From Siphonodentalium dalli (taxonomy: Eukaryota; Mollusca; Scaphopoda; Gadilida; Siphonodentaliidae): DNA of 64,000 bases. A model generated the notes under the pieces. The model was not told where the DNA came from, did not search any database, and worked only from the letters and a program-made list of their open reading frames with translations. The DNA lies in assembly GCA_032622095.1 (NCBI GenBank), contig CP136068.1, positions 11,515,729 through 11,579,728 on the forward strand, read 5' to 3'. Position 1 is the first letter of the stretch; the number at the start of each line of letters is the position of its first letter. The translations under genes were made by a program, and so were the position numbers. Below, one piece after another: positions 42,931 through 56,740 of the stretch.

Positions 42931-43526
42931 GAGATGGCCTGGTGACTGTATATAACTTATATGTGGATATCGGCGAATAGCAATCTTATCAATGATAGTG
43001 CATATCCGCTCGCCATCCGTGACGCAAACGACACCAAATGTGATTTAATTCATGGTATATTATCAGAGAAAAACGTCTATGAATTTGGTGGAAATTGGTG
43101 CCAAATATATTTGTATCAGCTTTTGCCTCTTTTGACATATTTAAACCACGCCCATTAGACTCGTGGATGCATGGTATACTGGCGATGATTATATATATGT
43201 TTGGTGGTAATCAGCAACTAAACACATTCTGAGAATAGTTATGACCCCACATCTCTCACTTAAACGACAGTAATTTGGCGTCTTTAAATCACACGATGAT
43301 ATTCCTCGTAGCATAGAGAAGAATAATATATCAATTCGGTGGAAATCTGGGCTAAAAATAGTTTATTAGATCAATAGTTGATGCAACGCTGACTCGAACA
43401 ACGCCATAGTGCGAAGGTGATTATGTATTCGTTTGGTGGAAATCGGCGACAAAACTATTTCACCATATTGTTTTAATTTTGCCGACCTCCCCCTTTTCTT
43501 ACCCTGACACCAACAGCGTCATTTCA
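42930..43526 (+). repeat. Degenerate ~150-bp repeat array, first part
   Basis: Repeated words TTTGGTGGAAATCGGCGACAAA, GACATATTTAAACCACGCC, ATTAGACTCGTGGATGCATGG and GATGATTATATATATG recur at irregular intervals of roughly 100-160 bp. Longer version at 48960-50780. Confidence 0.65.
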
Positions 43527-44591
43527 AAATAAGCCATGACTTCCATATATTTTAATTGTATTTCCAGCAATTTCCAGAAGAGTTTTTTTCCTTTTTGGAA
43601 GGTAACCATTACCAGTGAAGGAATGGAACCCAACAAGTGCATTGCTCTGTATATTTGACATATCGATATCACTGAATTGCATGATTGAATCACCTGCCCA
43701 TTAGCATCTAATTTGATCAACTATTGTCATGGGTTTAACGTTTCCTCCATTGTGCATAAACGCCATCAAGATGGCGAACTCTCTGACATGACCTCTCTAT
43801 CGATTAATATGTCCTTGATTTATTGTGGAAAGCGATAGCCACCCAGGTTACACAAGTACAAACAACCCACTAACATACAGTCACTCCATATATACACATA
43901 AACGCCACACAAATGACAAGTTAGTCACTCACTCTATGCACATACACCTCACCCATGACCAAATAGTCATGCCCTATACACCATTAGACCACTTTCATGA
44001 TCATAAACGGTTGGTTAATACGGTCACTCCTCGTATACCTATTCGCCACACATATGACCAAATAGCTATTCAAGATATACATAAATACCCCATCCATGAA
44101 CATGGAGTCACTCCATGTATAGATATGAATCTCGTCAATGGCCATATAGCCACTCGTTTTATACACGTACCCCTCACCCATGACCATATACATGTATAGC
44201 CACACTTGTGTATACCTGTACACACAATACACGCCATAGTCATGAGTCACCATATAGCCACTCGTTATATACATGTACATATACACATGACCATCCACAC
44301 GCTCGGCAATGACCATCCAGCATACTACAAGTACACATGCACATAATGACTGCTGTCATTCCATGCACACATATACGCATTACACATATGCACATCTATT
44401 TATCCATTCACCCGACCCATGACCACACATACAACACATGTATACATATACACCCACCTGTGACGACACAGCCACACAAGTTACACCTGTACAACCCACC
44501 CATGACCATACAGTCACTCCATATATACACAAACGCGCATATGACCATTTAGCTACACTCGTTATGTACATACATTAATGCTCTAAATAAT

Positions 44592-44782
44592 CGGCTCCTT
44601 AGCCACAACAAAATTATGGTTAATTTTTCAGGATTTAGTCGGAAATATGGCTTGTTGCCATTCATCGGAGGAGAGTTTTCCGATGAATGATAACAAGCGA
44701 TATTTCCGACTAAATCCTGAAAAGTTACCCATAAATCTGCTATGGTTAATGAGTCAATTACTTAGGCCTTTACTCTAAACCA
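44592..44782. mobile_element. MITE family H, tandem-duplicate copy
   Basis: Same element as 28470-28660, carried along by the tandem duplication. Confidence 0.8.
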
Positions 44783-47700
44783 TAGCAATGCCCATACAGC
44801 CACATTAGGTACACATACCCATATAACCATAGTCACTCCATGTATACCTATTCACCTCACACATGACCATACACTACTTGTATACCCATACATCTCATCA
44901 TGACCACCCCATTCAAGAACATATAGTTAAACATCATTACATGTATACCTATTCACATCATTCATGATCATACAATAACTCCCTTTATACATACTCGCAT
45001 CATCTATGACCATACGGTAACTCTCTGGTTGCCATCTTGACCTGCACTCTGTATCAAGTTGATCAATTTTGATCCTAATAGGCCAGAAGAGCCACAGATT
45101 ATGATTCATTTCAGTTCTGCCCATTTATTAAAAACAAATATATCCAGTATCCCAAAAGAGTTTCTTGGCAAAATTCCATAAGGCAACATTAAAATTAATA
45201 TTTTATGCCCCATAAGGAAATGGGACAACCAGAATAGGACATTTAGTTGTCAGTTGATTAGCTAACATGTATAATAACCGAGTGAGTCACAATTTGTTAC
45301 ATTTTCGGAACAGCGGAGAATAATGTTTGTGATATATGTAAAACAAATGGTTGCCATTTAGGAAGCCATTTTGAGTAATTTAGTTTATAAACACATTAGT
45401 GTGACACATTAAGGTAGATCAAAACAATAAACACCTTTCATACCAAAGATAGTTACATTTTACTTGACCCCCCCCCCGATATTTGTGTCCAGTTTATGGT
45501 AATGTCAGTGATGACAAATTAAGTAAAAATTAACCAAGGTGCATCAGACATGTTAGTGTTCAATGTATAGAAGGCACAATGGCAAATTTTATACATCAAC
45601 CACAACTTGTAAGCGATTGTGGGGGCACTGTGGGCAATATCTACCATTTTCAATATTTTGGCAGCCAAATATGCAGAAGAATGGAATTATTTGGTTCCAT
45701 TTCTTCACATGTAATAATTACCTTTCATCGTTTTTCCGAAAAGGAAAAAAAACTCTTCTGGAAGTTGCTGGAAAGATGATCACAATATATGGAAGTCGTG
45801 GTTTATTTAGGAACGAATTGGGTTTTGAACAGTAACACGCTTAATACACTCGAGAAGTTAACATGTGCCTTATACATATATGGTCAACATTCGAGAAAAG
45901 TGAATTAAGCTAGGTGGACAATGTTCCAGTAGAAGTTTGAAAATCAGCAGAAGGTAGTTGATCTTTCTGCACTTCCACAATGAAAGGAATCTTTAATTTT
46001 ACACTCAAAACGAGCCCACATGATACCAAAACAGTGGAAACTTGCAACTTTTGCCAAATCAACCACTCCCGATGTAGCACTTCGTGGATGGACGGCCTAT
46101 AGGCAACATGAGTTGTTTGAACCAATCTTCCCTGAAGTTGCATAGAAAATCTATTGACTGATACCATCACATTTGATAAAATTGACAGTGACAGTGAAGA
46201 TGAGATTGCATAATCCGTGGGCAGTACTATTGCAACATATGGTATGAATTAGGTACACTAGTTTGAATGACCTTTCGAGTTGAGTAGCATATAGCATAAC
46301 ATTGAAAGCATTAAGAACACTAGCTTGGGGTAGTTCTGGTCTGGAACACCGTACATGATTATAGAATTGTATGTCTGGTATTGGGGATGAATTTATGCTT
46401 ATTGTAGGTGGTGCATGTTTTACAGCTGTGTCCATAAAACTGACAAAGTCATGGGAATTTTTCAGAAAGTTTTCACTTAAAATTTAATAATGAAAATTTT
46501 AGCTAATTTGTCAAAAAAAATCAAATATCTAAACAAAATAGACTCTCCCATAACATAATCCATCTCAGATACATTATAATTCCATGATATATGATTATAC
46601 TCTGAATTGGTTAACAAAACGGAACCAAAATGGACTATTCTGACTATTTTCATATATAAAATCAGTTTTAGGGAAGGGTTAATTTTTAGAAAATATCTCG
46701 ACTTGATGTTGTGATGTTGATATAAATGAATCAGGTATATAATGCTGAAATTTTTTATGTACCACTGAGAGCTTTATACCAAAAAATGAAAATTTATAGA
46801 AAATATTCTGGAAAACTTTTGAAAAAGCACTGCAAGTTATGCATTTTTTGCCATTTTCCTGAATGTTTTACACAAATTGTTGGGGGATATCATTTATTGC
46901 ACATCATTGATGTTAAGCAACCAAGATAGAATAAATATATGATATTCAAGTATATTTTATTCGACATTTGTCTTGTTTTATTGGTTTTCCTGATTATACT
47001 GAAATTTGCAGGTCAAAAACACTAAAAAGGTCAAAACAATATATTTCCCAACTGATCCGCCCTGGATACCTCAATGTTTTGGAACCGCCATGGGGCAAGG
47101 ATAATTGGAGATAGCGTCAAAATTTCTACCCTTTCGTGTGATACTACCCTCATCTGGGGGCCGGTCTAATATACCTTTATTCGTGTATATGAACAGTACT
47201 TTTCTATATACTTCTATAAAAATGTGTGTACCTATAGTCGTATATCTAAATGCCATATGTCTAGATACTTACTTAAAATGTTAAAAAAATTCATAATACT
47301 TATTATATACAACAATGTGTGCATACACTAAAATAATTAGTCATAATTTGTACGGATCACAAATAGTTATACTTCATCAAACAATCTTCAATTTTATGAT
47401 GCCGACTATGACAATGGAATTATAAAAACTACAACATAATTTAACTTTTTTTTATTTCAAACTCGAACAGATCTTAAAATACAATACACAATGTTTTTGA
47501 ACATATATATATATATACTAGCAGGGTTACCCGGCGTTGCCCAGGTTAATGCGATGTGAAGCCCTCTGTATGCTGTGGATATTTGTTGGGAATAGAGAAT
47601 GCTCTTGCTTAAAGGCACACGATGCCTTAGTTGTCGAAACACCTTAAACAGAAAAAACATTAAAACGCATACTTTTTCGTTCATATATACCATGACCATC

Positions 47701-48122
47701 GCGTAAACAGCAAGTTATCATAAAGACCTACTATATTTTACCTAAGCAAGAGCCTGATTGTGTTACAGAAGACAGCACAATGCTACTGGCTAATCACACA
47801 AATGGCATAAACGCTCTTTATTACTTCCAGTAACTTTTGATGCTTTTGTTTACATAACAATGGTCAAACATATGATAATAACATACTGTTTATGCGATAT
47901 TTCTTATTTGTATACGGACAAAGTATGTCTACATTTTGATGTTCTTTCTGTTTGTGGCGGTTTTTGACGGGTGGAAATATTTTCACAGGATACCCACCGC
48001 CAAGGCCAACCGTACCTTTAAAGTGTTGTACGTTTTCTCATAAATTGTATATTCAAATAGCATCCCAAAACATGATTATTACAGTCATGGAATATAAGTA
48101 GTGGCTCACCTTGCCAATTGTC

Positions 48123-48128
48123 ATTCTG
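48123..48128. other. Empty target site of the palindromic element
   Basis: CCAATTGTC-ATTCTG-TTTATCGCG reads through without insertion, matching both flanks of 32007-42090. Confidence 0.97.
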
Positions 48129-48959
48129 TTTATCGCGATTAATCCGTTCACCAATAATGAAGTATTTATTTATTTACAACTGCATATACATTGGACGTTA
48201 TAATATGATACATGAACATCATAACACATTAGTTCGATAAAAGATGATAACTGGGTTTTACATATTGAGATGTATCAATCAATCTAGTGGGTTGGACTAA
48301 GATCTCGAGGACACCTGGCTATCATATCCCCATGAAGATACAGATGTTTCAAAACAAATTCCAGGTGCTCCTCTGTTCATGGTGCTATATATTGGCTAAA
48401 TATTCTCAGTTTAAACGAAATGATGCTGCGCAACTATATAAGCTACATGTGCCAGACACAGCGAGATTTTAAGTTGTTTATGTCAGTCGATGAGTCTGTT
48501 CTAAAACCCTTGTCAGATGTCAGTATTGGGAGGATCCTGAGAAGTATTGTTCTACTAACTGCATGTTCTTGTATATCAGAAGAAATATAGTTTGACTGCA
48601 CACTGCGACCACTATTTTTGAACAGGCCTACCATATCTCTTGACAAATGGTAACTTTTTGTGGAAACTGTATTGAATTGAACAGACTCAATATTGTTATA
48701 ATATATATGCAATCCTCTGACGGTTCGACGTCTCTCGGTTTGCACGAATATATGTATCTCTTCAATAGAATGATAAATATACGTTTAATGCTTCTTCTAT
48801 GTATCTCTTTTTGCTAGCTCATTGTGATTGTGTGAATGCCCTGATTGCCATCCCCATATAAATATGACAATTAAGAAGATATAATTGTTCAAGTGACTTA
48901 AGTGGCTCACCATATGTCTGGATTGTGAAATGTGAACGCCCAAAACTACTTAAAATGAT

Positions 48960-50780
48960 ATGGAGATGGCCTGGTGACTGTATATAACTTATATGTGGAT
49001 ATCGGCGAATAGCAATCTTATCAATGATAGTGCATATCCGCTCGCCATCCGTGACGCAAACGACACCAAATGTGATTTAATTCATGGTATATTATCAGAG
49101 AAAAACGTCTATGAATTTGGTGGAAATTGGTGCCAAATATATTTGTATCAGCTTTTGCCTCTTTTGACATATTTAAACCACGCCCATTAGACTCGTGGAT
49201 GCATGGTATACTGGCGATGATTATATATATGTTTGGTGGTAATCAGCAACTAAACACATTCTGAGAATAGTTATGACCCCACATCTCTCACTTAAACGAC
49301 AGTAATTTGGCGTCTTTAAATCACACGATGATATTCCTCGTAGCATAGAGAAGAATAATATATCAATTCGGTGGAAATCTGGGCTAAAAATAGTTTATTA
49401 GATCAATAGTTGATGCAACGCTGACTCGAACAACGCCATAGTGCGAAGGTGATTATGTATTCGTTTGGTGGAAATCGGCGACAAAACTATTTCACCATAT
49501 TGTTTTAATTTTGCCGACCTCCCCCTTTTCTTACCCTGACACCAACAGCGTCATTTCAGAAAATTTTAACCCGCACCATTATCTTCCTTGTAAGAAGTTA
49601 CCCCTCTTAGAACGCCTTAGTGCCATCTTGATTGTATCGCGTGGAGTTATATATAGAACGCACACAGACAGACAGAAAGACAGACAGACGGCACGATTTC
49701 TTGTATCATTTGAGAAGAACGTGTCTGAATTTGATGGTAATTGGTACTAAAAATATTTTGTATCAGTTTTGGTGACCCTCCCGTCCCTATTTCGGAATCA
49801 AGCTGCACACGCTAAGACTCATTAGAGATTAGAGATGCATATATATGAAATTGGTGGAAATTGGTGAGTATACAAATTCGTATCAAATTTAAGGTCCCCA
49901 TATATCTCACCCATAGGGCCCCAATAAACCACACGATAAGATTCCTCGTATCACGGAGAAGAACATGTATCAATCTGGTGGAAATCGGCACTGAACATAT
50001 ATATATAATGACTCGAATGGCCCCACTTGTGACATCCTTAAACCACATGATTACACTCCTGATATCATGGAGATGATTGTTTATAAGTTTGGTGATAATA
50101 TTTTTGATCAAATTTGGTGCCAATCCCTCCCCTCCCCATCTATCACACAAACAGCACCACTATGGCATCTTTAAATCACAGGATTAGATTCCTCGTATCA
50201 TGGATACGAACGTGTATCAATTTGGTGGAAATTGGCGCTCAAAAAATTGTGCATCAATGTTGGTGCCCCTGTCCCTTTCAATGCAACCTGACTCGAATGA
50301 ATAAGTGTGGTGGCAATCGGCGACTGAACCAATTATTATCACACTTAGTGCCCACCCCTCCCAATCTCTCATCCAAAAGACAACGATTTGGCGTTGTTAA
50401 ATCGCACAATTAGACTCCTTGTATCATGAAGAAGAATATATATCAATTTTGTGCCCCTCTCCCCTTCCGTGCATCCCTGACTCGAACAATGCCACTTTTG
50501 ACATATTTAAACCACACCGTTGGATTCTTCATATCATGCGGATGATTATATGTAAGTTTCGTGGCAATCGGCGACAGAAACAAAATCTGCCCTCCCCCTT
50601 CCGGGCAGCCTTTTGCCATATATAAACCACACCATTAGATTCCTTATATTATGGGGATAATTATATATAAGTTTGGTGGCAATCGGCGACAATTTTTTTT
50701 ATACCCCTCCCCCTTTTCTGCCCCTGACAACAACGACGTCACTTTAACAAATTCTAACCCCGATCATTATCTTTCTCGTA
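48960..50780 (+). repeat. Degenerate ~150-bp repeat array, full extent
   Basis: At least eight loose copies of a unit with ACTCGAACAACGCC, TTTAAACCACACCATTAGATTC, CGTATCATGGAGAAGA, AAGTTTGGTGGCAATCGGCGAC and CCCCTCCCCCTTTTC. Two copies of an end-like block (49540-49700 and 50720-50880) run into CAGACAGACAGACAGAC. The shape suggests a decayed retroelement tail with internal tandem repeats; no ORF is preserved. Confidence 0.65.
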
Positions 50781-50844
50781 AAAAGCTACTCCTAGTAGAC
50801 CCCTTTGGCATCATCTAGATGTTCCCTTGTGAATTTCTATAGAA

Positions 50845-50905
50845 CACAGACAGACAGACAGACAGACATTCGCAAATATAGATATATATATATATATATA
50901 TATAT

Positions 50906-50940
<35 letters not shown>
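50845..50940. repeat. (CAGA)n and (TA)n microsatellites
   Basis: CAGACAGACAGACAGACAGA at 50849-50868 followed by long (TA)n to 50940. The foldback element at 50930-57495 begins within the (TA)n. Confidence 0.9.
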
Positions 50941-50943
<3 letters not shown>

Positions 50944-51714
50944 AATATATCAGACCAGATATACGGAAGCACAATAACAGCACCAAAAATAGTTCAATTT
51001 CAATTGAGTAAGGAGTTCAGTCTAAATGAAACTGATAAAAAGAAATTTTGTTTAATTATTTAAAAACAAATATCTTACTATATTTGTTTTTTAATGAATG
51101 TTTGTTTGTTTTTGTTTTTGTTTTGGTTAAAAAGAGGAAGGAATTCAATGTAATTTTTTTAAAAGATGAAATTATTTTTCGAAAAGGGCTATAAAAATCG
51201 GATAAACCCATATTCGAACTCGATCTGTATTTGGGTTGATAAACTCATATACAAAAATTGGTTTCGATCGTATAGAAAATGTTTAGTAAAGTGAATAGGC
51301 ATACGGCTGAACGGACGGATAAACGGCGAGTGGTCAATCCGGACGTCGACACTATGTGTATCTTTCAATGGCTACACATACAAATCATACAATATCAAAC
51401 TGTGACCATCTATAGTGTGAAATAGACTGAACTAAACAACCATAACAAAACAGTTTTTTATTTCCCGTGCTGTTTGTTCAATGTTATAAAGTTCCCAAAT
51501 CAGAACAGATCAGAGCATCAACAAGCGATATGTATTATCATCTCTGGGCCAGAGTAGAGATTTAAGGCATTATCCAAATACTCCAGAGGACAATTTCTCT
51601 CAACAATTACTAGCTCAACGCCGGTATAATTATAGCACCAAGGTACGTTAATTAAATGGTTGAGCAAACCAGTTCTACTTCAACGAGTTAGAGTAAACTT
51701 TCTACACTCAACAT

Positions 51715-52508
51715 TGAAAGTGAAGTCGATCAACAGTTTCTACTCAACATGGAAAGTGAAAGATCAAGAGTAAAGACTTTCTACACAAAACGTGAACGAT
51801 CAAGAGTAAACACTTTCTACTCAATATTGAAAGTGAAATCGATGAAAAGTAAACACTTTCTTATCAACATTGAAAGTGAAAGATCAACAGTAAACACTTT
51901 CTACTCAACGCTGAAAGTGAACGATCAAGAGTAAACACATTCTACTCAACATTGAAAGTGAACGATGAATAGTAAATGCTTTCTACTTGAAATTGAAAGA
52001 TCAACATTAAACACTTCTACTCAACGCTGAAAGTGCAAGATCAAGAGTAAACACTTTCTACTCAAAATTGAAAGTGAAAGATCAAGAGTAAACACTTTCT
52101 ACTCAAAATTGAAAGTGAAAGATCAACAGTAAACACTCTCTACTCAACGCTGAAAATGAAAAGATCAAGAGAAAACACATTCTACTCAACATTGAAAGTG
52201 AAAGATCAAGAGTAAACACTTTCTGCTCAACATTGAAAGTGAAAGATCAACAGTAAACACTTTCTACTCAACTCTGAAAGTGAAAGATCAAGAGTAAACA
52301 CTTTCTACTCAACGCTGAAATTGAAAGATCAAGAGTAAACACTTACTGCTCAACGCTGAAAGTGAAAGATCAACAGTAAACAATTTCTACTCAATATTAA
52401 AAGTGAACGATCAAGAGTAAATGCTTTCTACTCAATATTGAAAATGAAAGATTAACAGTGAACACTTTCTACTCAACATTGAAAGGGAAAGATCAACAGT
52501 AAACACTT
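51715..52508 (-). repeat. 41-43-bp satellite, reverse-oriented block
   Basis: Unit in this orientation: TCAACATTGAAAGTGAAAGA-TCAACAGTAAACACTTTCTAC. About 19 copies. Small frames such as 51749-51934 are by-products. Confidence 0.9.
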
Positions 52509-52511
52509 CCT

Positions 52512-55500
52512 GAAAGTGTTTACTGTTGATCGAATTCGCTTTCAATGTTGAGTAGAAAGCGTTTACTGTTGATCGATTTCCCTTTGAATATTGAGTAGAA
52601 AGTGTTTACTGTTGATCGATTTCACTTTGAATATTGAGTAGAAAGTGTTTACTGTTGATCGATTTCCCTTTGAATATTGAGTAGAAAGTGTTTAATGTGA
52701 TCGATTGCACTTTCAATGTTGAGTAGGAAGTATTAACTCTTGATGTTTCTCTTTCAATGTAGAGTAGAAAGTGTTTGGTGTTGATCGATTTCACTTTCAT
52801 TGTTCAGTAGAAAGTGTTTACTGTTGATCGATTGCACTTTCAATGTTGAGCAGGAAGTGTTCACTGTTGATCGCTCTCAATATCAATATTGAGTAGAAAG
52901 TGTTTATTGTTAATAGATTTCACTTTCAATGTAGAGTAGAAAGTGTTTACTGTTGATCATTGCTCTTTCAAAGTTGAGCAGAAAGTGTTTACTGTTGATC
53001 ATTGCTCTTTCAAAGTTGAACTGAAAGTATTTACTCTTGATCGATTTCACTTTCAATAGTTAGTTGAATGTGTTTACTGTTGATCGATTTCACTTTCAAT
53101 GTTGATCAGAAAGAGTTTACTGTTGATCGCTCTCAATATAAATATTCAGTAGAAAGTGTTTACTGTTGATCGATTTCACTTTCAATGTAGAGTAGAAAAT
53201 ATTCACTGTTCAACATTTCACTTTCAATGTTGAGTAGAAAATGTTTACTGTTGATCAATTGCACTTTCAATATTGAGTTGATGGTGTTTACTTCTGATCG
53301 ATTTCACTTTCAATGTTGAGTAGAAAGTGTTTACTGTTGCTCGATTTCACTTTCAATAATAAGTAGAAAGTGTTTACTGTTGATCGATTTCACTTTCAAT
53401 GTAGAGTAGAAAATGTTTACTGTTGAACATTGCACTTTCAATGTTGAGTAGAAATTGTTTACTCTTGATCTTTCACTTTCAGCGTTGAGCAAAAAGTGTT
53501 TACTGTTGATCTTTCACTCTCAGCGTTGAGTAGAAAGTGTTTACTCTTGATCGATTTCACTTTCAATGTTGAGTAGAAATTATTTACTCTTGACCTTTCA
53601 CGTTCAATGTTGAGTAGGAAGTGTTTACTGTTGATGTTTCACTTTAAATGTTGAGTTAAAAGTGTTTACTGTTGATCGCTCTCAATAGCAATATTGAGTA
53701 GAAAGTGCTAACTGTTGATAGATTGCTCTTTCATCGTTCACTTTCAATGTTCAGTAGAAAGTGTTTACTCTTGATCGTTCACTTTCAGCGTTGAGTAGAA
53801 AGTGTTTACTGTTGATCGATTTCACTTTCAATGTTGAGTAGAAATGTTTACTGTTGATCTTTCACTTTCAGCGTTGAGTAGAAAGTGTTTACTCTTGATC
53901 TTTCACTTTCAGCGTTGAGTAGAAAGTATTTACTGTTGATCTTTCACTTTCAATGTTGAGCAGAAAGTGTTTACTCTTCATCGATTACACTTTCAATATT
54001 GAGCAGAAATTGTTTACTCTTGATCTTTCACTTTCAGCGTTGAGCAGTAAGTGTTTACTCTCGATCTTTCAATTTCAGCGTTGATTATAAAGTGTTTACT
54101 CTTGATCTTTCACTTTCAGAGTTGAGCAGAAAGTGTTTACTGTTGATCTTTCACTTTCATTGTTTAGCAGAAAGTGTTAACTCTTGATCGATTTCAGTTT
54201 CAATTTTGAGTAGAATGTGTTTTCTCTTGATCTTTCATTTTCAGCGTTGAGTAGAGAGTGTTTACTGTTGATCCTTAACTTTCAATTTTGAGTAGAAAGT
54301 GTTTACTCTTGATCTTTCGATCGCTTTCAATTTTGAGTAGAAAGTGTTTACTCTTTCACTTTCAGCGTTGAGTAGAAAGCATTTACTCTTCATCGTTCAC
54401 TTTCAATGTTGAGTAGAAAGTGTTTACTATTGATCGTTCACTTTCAGCGTTGAGTAGAAAGTGTTTACTCTTGACCTTTCTCTTTCAACGTTGAGTAGAA
54501 AGCATTTACTCTTCATCGTTCACTTTCAATGTTCAGTAGAAAGTGTTTACTGTTGATCGTTCACTTTCAGCGTTGAGTAGAAAGTGTTTACTGTTGATCG
54601 ATTTCACTTTCAATGTTGAGTAGAAATGTTTACTGTTGATCTTTCACTTTCAGCGTTGAGTAGAAAGTGTTTACTCTTGATCTTTCACTTTCAGCGTTGA
54701 GTAGAAAGTGTTTACTGTTGATCGTTCACTTTCAATGTAGAGCAGAAAGTGTTTACTCTTGATCGAATGTACTTTCAGTGTTGAGTAGATAGTGTTTTCT
54801 CTTGATCTGTCATGTTCAGCGTTGAGTAGAACGTGTTTACTAATGATCTTTCACTTTCAATGTTGAGTAGAGAGTGTTTACTCTTGATCTTTCACTTTCA
54901 GTTTTGAGTAGAAAGTGTTTACTCTTGATCTTTCACTTTCAGCGTTGAGTAGAAAGTGTTTACTGTTGATCTTTAATTTTCAATGTTGAGTGGAAAGCAG
55001 TTACTCTTCATCGTTCAATTTCAATGTTGAGTAGAAAGTGTTTACTCTTGATATTTCACTTTCAGCGTTGAGTAGAAAGCGTTTACTCTTGATCGTTCAC
55101 TTTCAGTGTTGAGTAGAAAGTGTTTACACTTGATCTTTCACTTTGAATTTTTAGTAGAAAGTGTTTACTCTTGATCTTTAACTTTTAGTGTTGAGTAGAA
55201 AGTGTTCACTGTCAATGTTGAGTAGAAAGTGTTTACTCTTGATCGTTCACGTTCAATATTGAGCAGAAAGTGTTTTCTCTTGATCTTTCATTTTCAATGT
55301 TGAGTAGAAACTGTTTATCGACTTCACTTTGAATTTTGAGTGTAGAAAGTTTACTCTAACTCGTTGAAGTAGAACTGGTTTACTCAACCATTTAATTAGC
55401 GTACCTTTGTGCTATAATTATATCGGCGTTGAGCTTGTAATTGTTGAGAGAAATTGTCCTCTGGTGTATTTGGATAATGCCTTAAATCTCTACTCTTGCA

Positions 55501-56740
55501 CAGAGATGATAATGTATATGGCTTATTGATGCTCTGATCTGTTCTGATTGGGAACTTTATAACATTGAACAAACAACACGGGGAATAATAAAACAATTTT
55601 GTTATGGTTGTTTTTGTTCTTTCACGTTCAATGTTGAGCAGAATGTGTTTACTGTTGATCGATTTCACTTTCAATGTTGAGTACAAAGTGTATACTCTTG
55701 ATCTTTCACGTTCAATGTTGAGCAGAAATTGTTTACTATTGATCGATTTCACTTTCAATGTTGAGTAGAGAGTGTTAACTGTTGATCGATTTCACTTTCA
55801 ATGTTGAGCAGAAAGTGTTTACTGTTGATCGATTTACCTTTCAATGTTGAGATGAAAGTGATTACTGTTGATCGATTTCACTTTCAATGTAGAGTAGAAA
55901 GTATTTACTGTTGATCGATTTCACTTTCAGTGTTGAGTAGAAATGTTTACTGTTGATCTTTCACTTTCAGCGTTGAGTAGAAAGTGTTTACTTTTGATCG
56001 ATTTCACCTTCAATGTTCAGTAGAAAGTGTTTACTCTTGATCTTTCATTTTCAATATTGAGTAGAACGTGTTTACTCTCGATCTTTCACTTTCAGCATTG
56101 AGCAGACAGTGCTTACTCTTGATCTTTCACTTTCAGCGTTGAGTAGAAAGTGTTTACTGTTGATCTTTCACTTTCAGCATTGAGTAGAACGTGTTTACTT
56201 TCAATGTTGAGCAGAAAGTGTTTACTCTTGATCGATTGTACTTTCAGTGTTGAGTAGAAAGTGTTTACTGTTGATCTGTCATGTTCAGGGTTGAGTAGAA
56301 AGTGTTTACTAATGATCTTTCACTTTCAATGTTGAGTAGAGAGTGTTTACTCTTGATCTTTCACTTTCAATTTTGAGTAGAAAGTGTTTACTCTTGATCT
56401 TTCACTTTCAGCGTTGAGTAGAAAGTGTTTACTGTTGATCTTTCATTTTCAATGTTGAGTGGAAAGCAGTTACTCTTCATCGTTCAATTTCAATGTTGAG
56501 TAGAAAGTGTTTACTCTTGATCTTTCACTTTCAGCGTTGAGTAGAAAGCGTTTACTCTTGATCGTTCACTTTCAATGTTGAGTAGAAAGTGTTTACACTT
56601 GATCTTTCACTTTGAACTTTTAGTAGAAAGTGTTTACTCTTGATCGTTCACGTTCAATGTTGAGTAGAAAGTATTTACTCTTGATCTTTCACTTTCAATG
56701 TTGAGTAGAAACTGTTGATCGACTTCACTTTCAATTTTGA
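52512..56740 (+). repeat. 41-43-bp satellite, forward block
   Basis: Unit: GAGTAGAAAGTGTTTACTGT-TGATCGATTTCACTTTCAATGTT (43 bp), or with TTGATCTTTCACTTTCAGCGTT (about 41 bp). Roughly 90 copies, interrupted at 55345-55620 by a partial copy of the element's unique end. AATGTT/AGCGTT, CTGTTGATC/CTCTTGATC and CGATTTCAC/CTTTCAC variants are intermixed. 55.6-56.7 kb resembles 54.2-55.3 kb, indicating a segmental duplication of satellite plus end. Confidence 0.9.
55345..55620 (-). repeat. Internal partial copy of foldback end
   Basis: GTAGAAAGTTTACTCTAACTC through CAATTTTGTTATGGTTGTTT, equivalent to 56737-57015, then returns abruptly to satellite. Confidence 0.85.

Larger units (their letters stand above)
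27406..43526 (+). repeat. Tandem duplication, copy A (contains the 10-kb insertion)
   Basis: A 6,031-bp unit, here interrupted by the 10,084-bp palindromic element plus its 6-bp duplication. Positions 27406-32006 match 43528-48128 at a constant offset of 16,122; positions 42091-43526 match 48123-49558 at a constant offset of 6,032. I noticed only about ten single-base differences between the copies (for example near 27818, 28344, 28699, 29346, 29375, 30594 and 42107). Copy A and copy B are joined head to tail with a single extra A at 43527. Unit content: half of inverted repeat G, minisatellite, MITE, repeats C and F and part of a degenerate 150-bp array. Confidence 0.95.
43528..49558 (+). 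repeat. Tandem duplication, copy B (uninterrupted)
   Basis: A 6,031-bp copy of the unit described for copy A, without the palindromic element. It repeats MITE H (44592-44782), repeat C (45270-45668), repeat G right arm (45687-46457), repeat F (47162-47507) and the first part of the 150-bp array. Divergence from copy A looks like a few tenths of a percent. Confidence 0.95.

Noticed and set aside
52512-56740. CRISPR-like array (regular short repeats)
   Set aside because: There are no unique spacers; the whole unit repeats, and the genome is eukaryotic.
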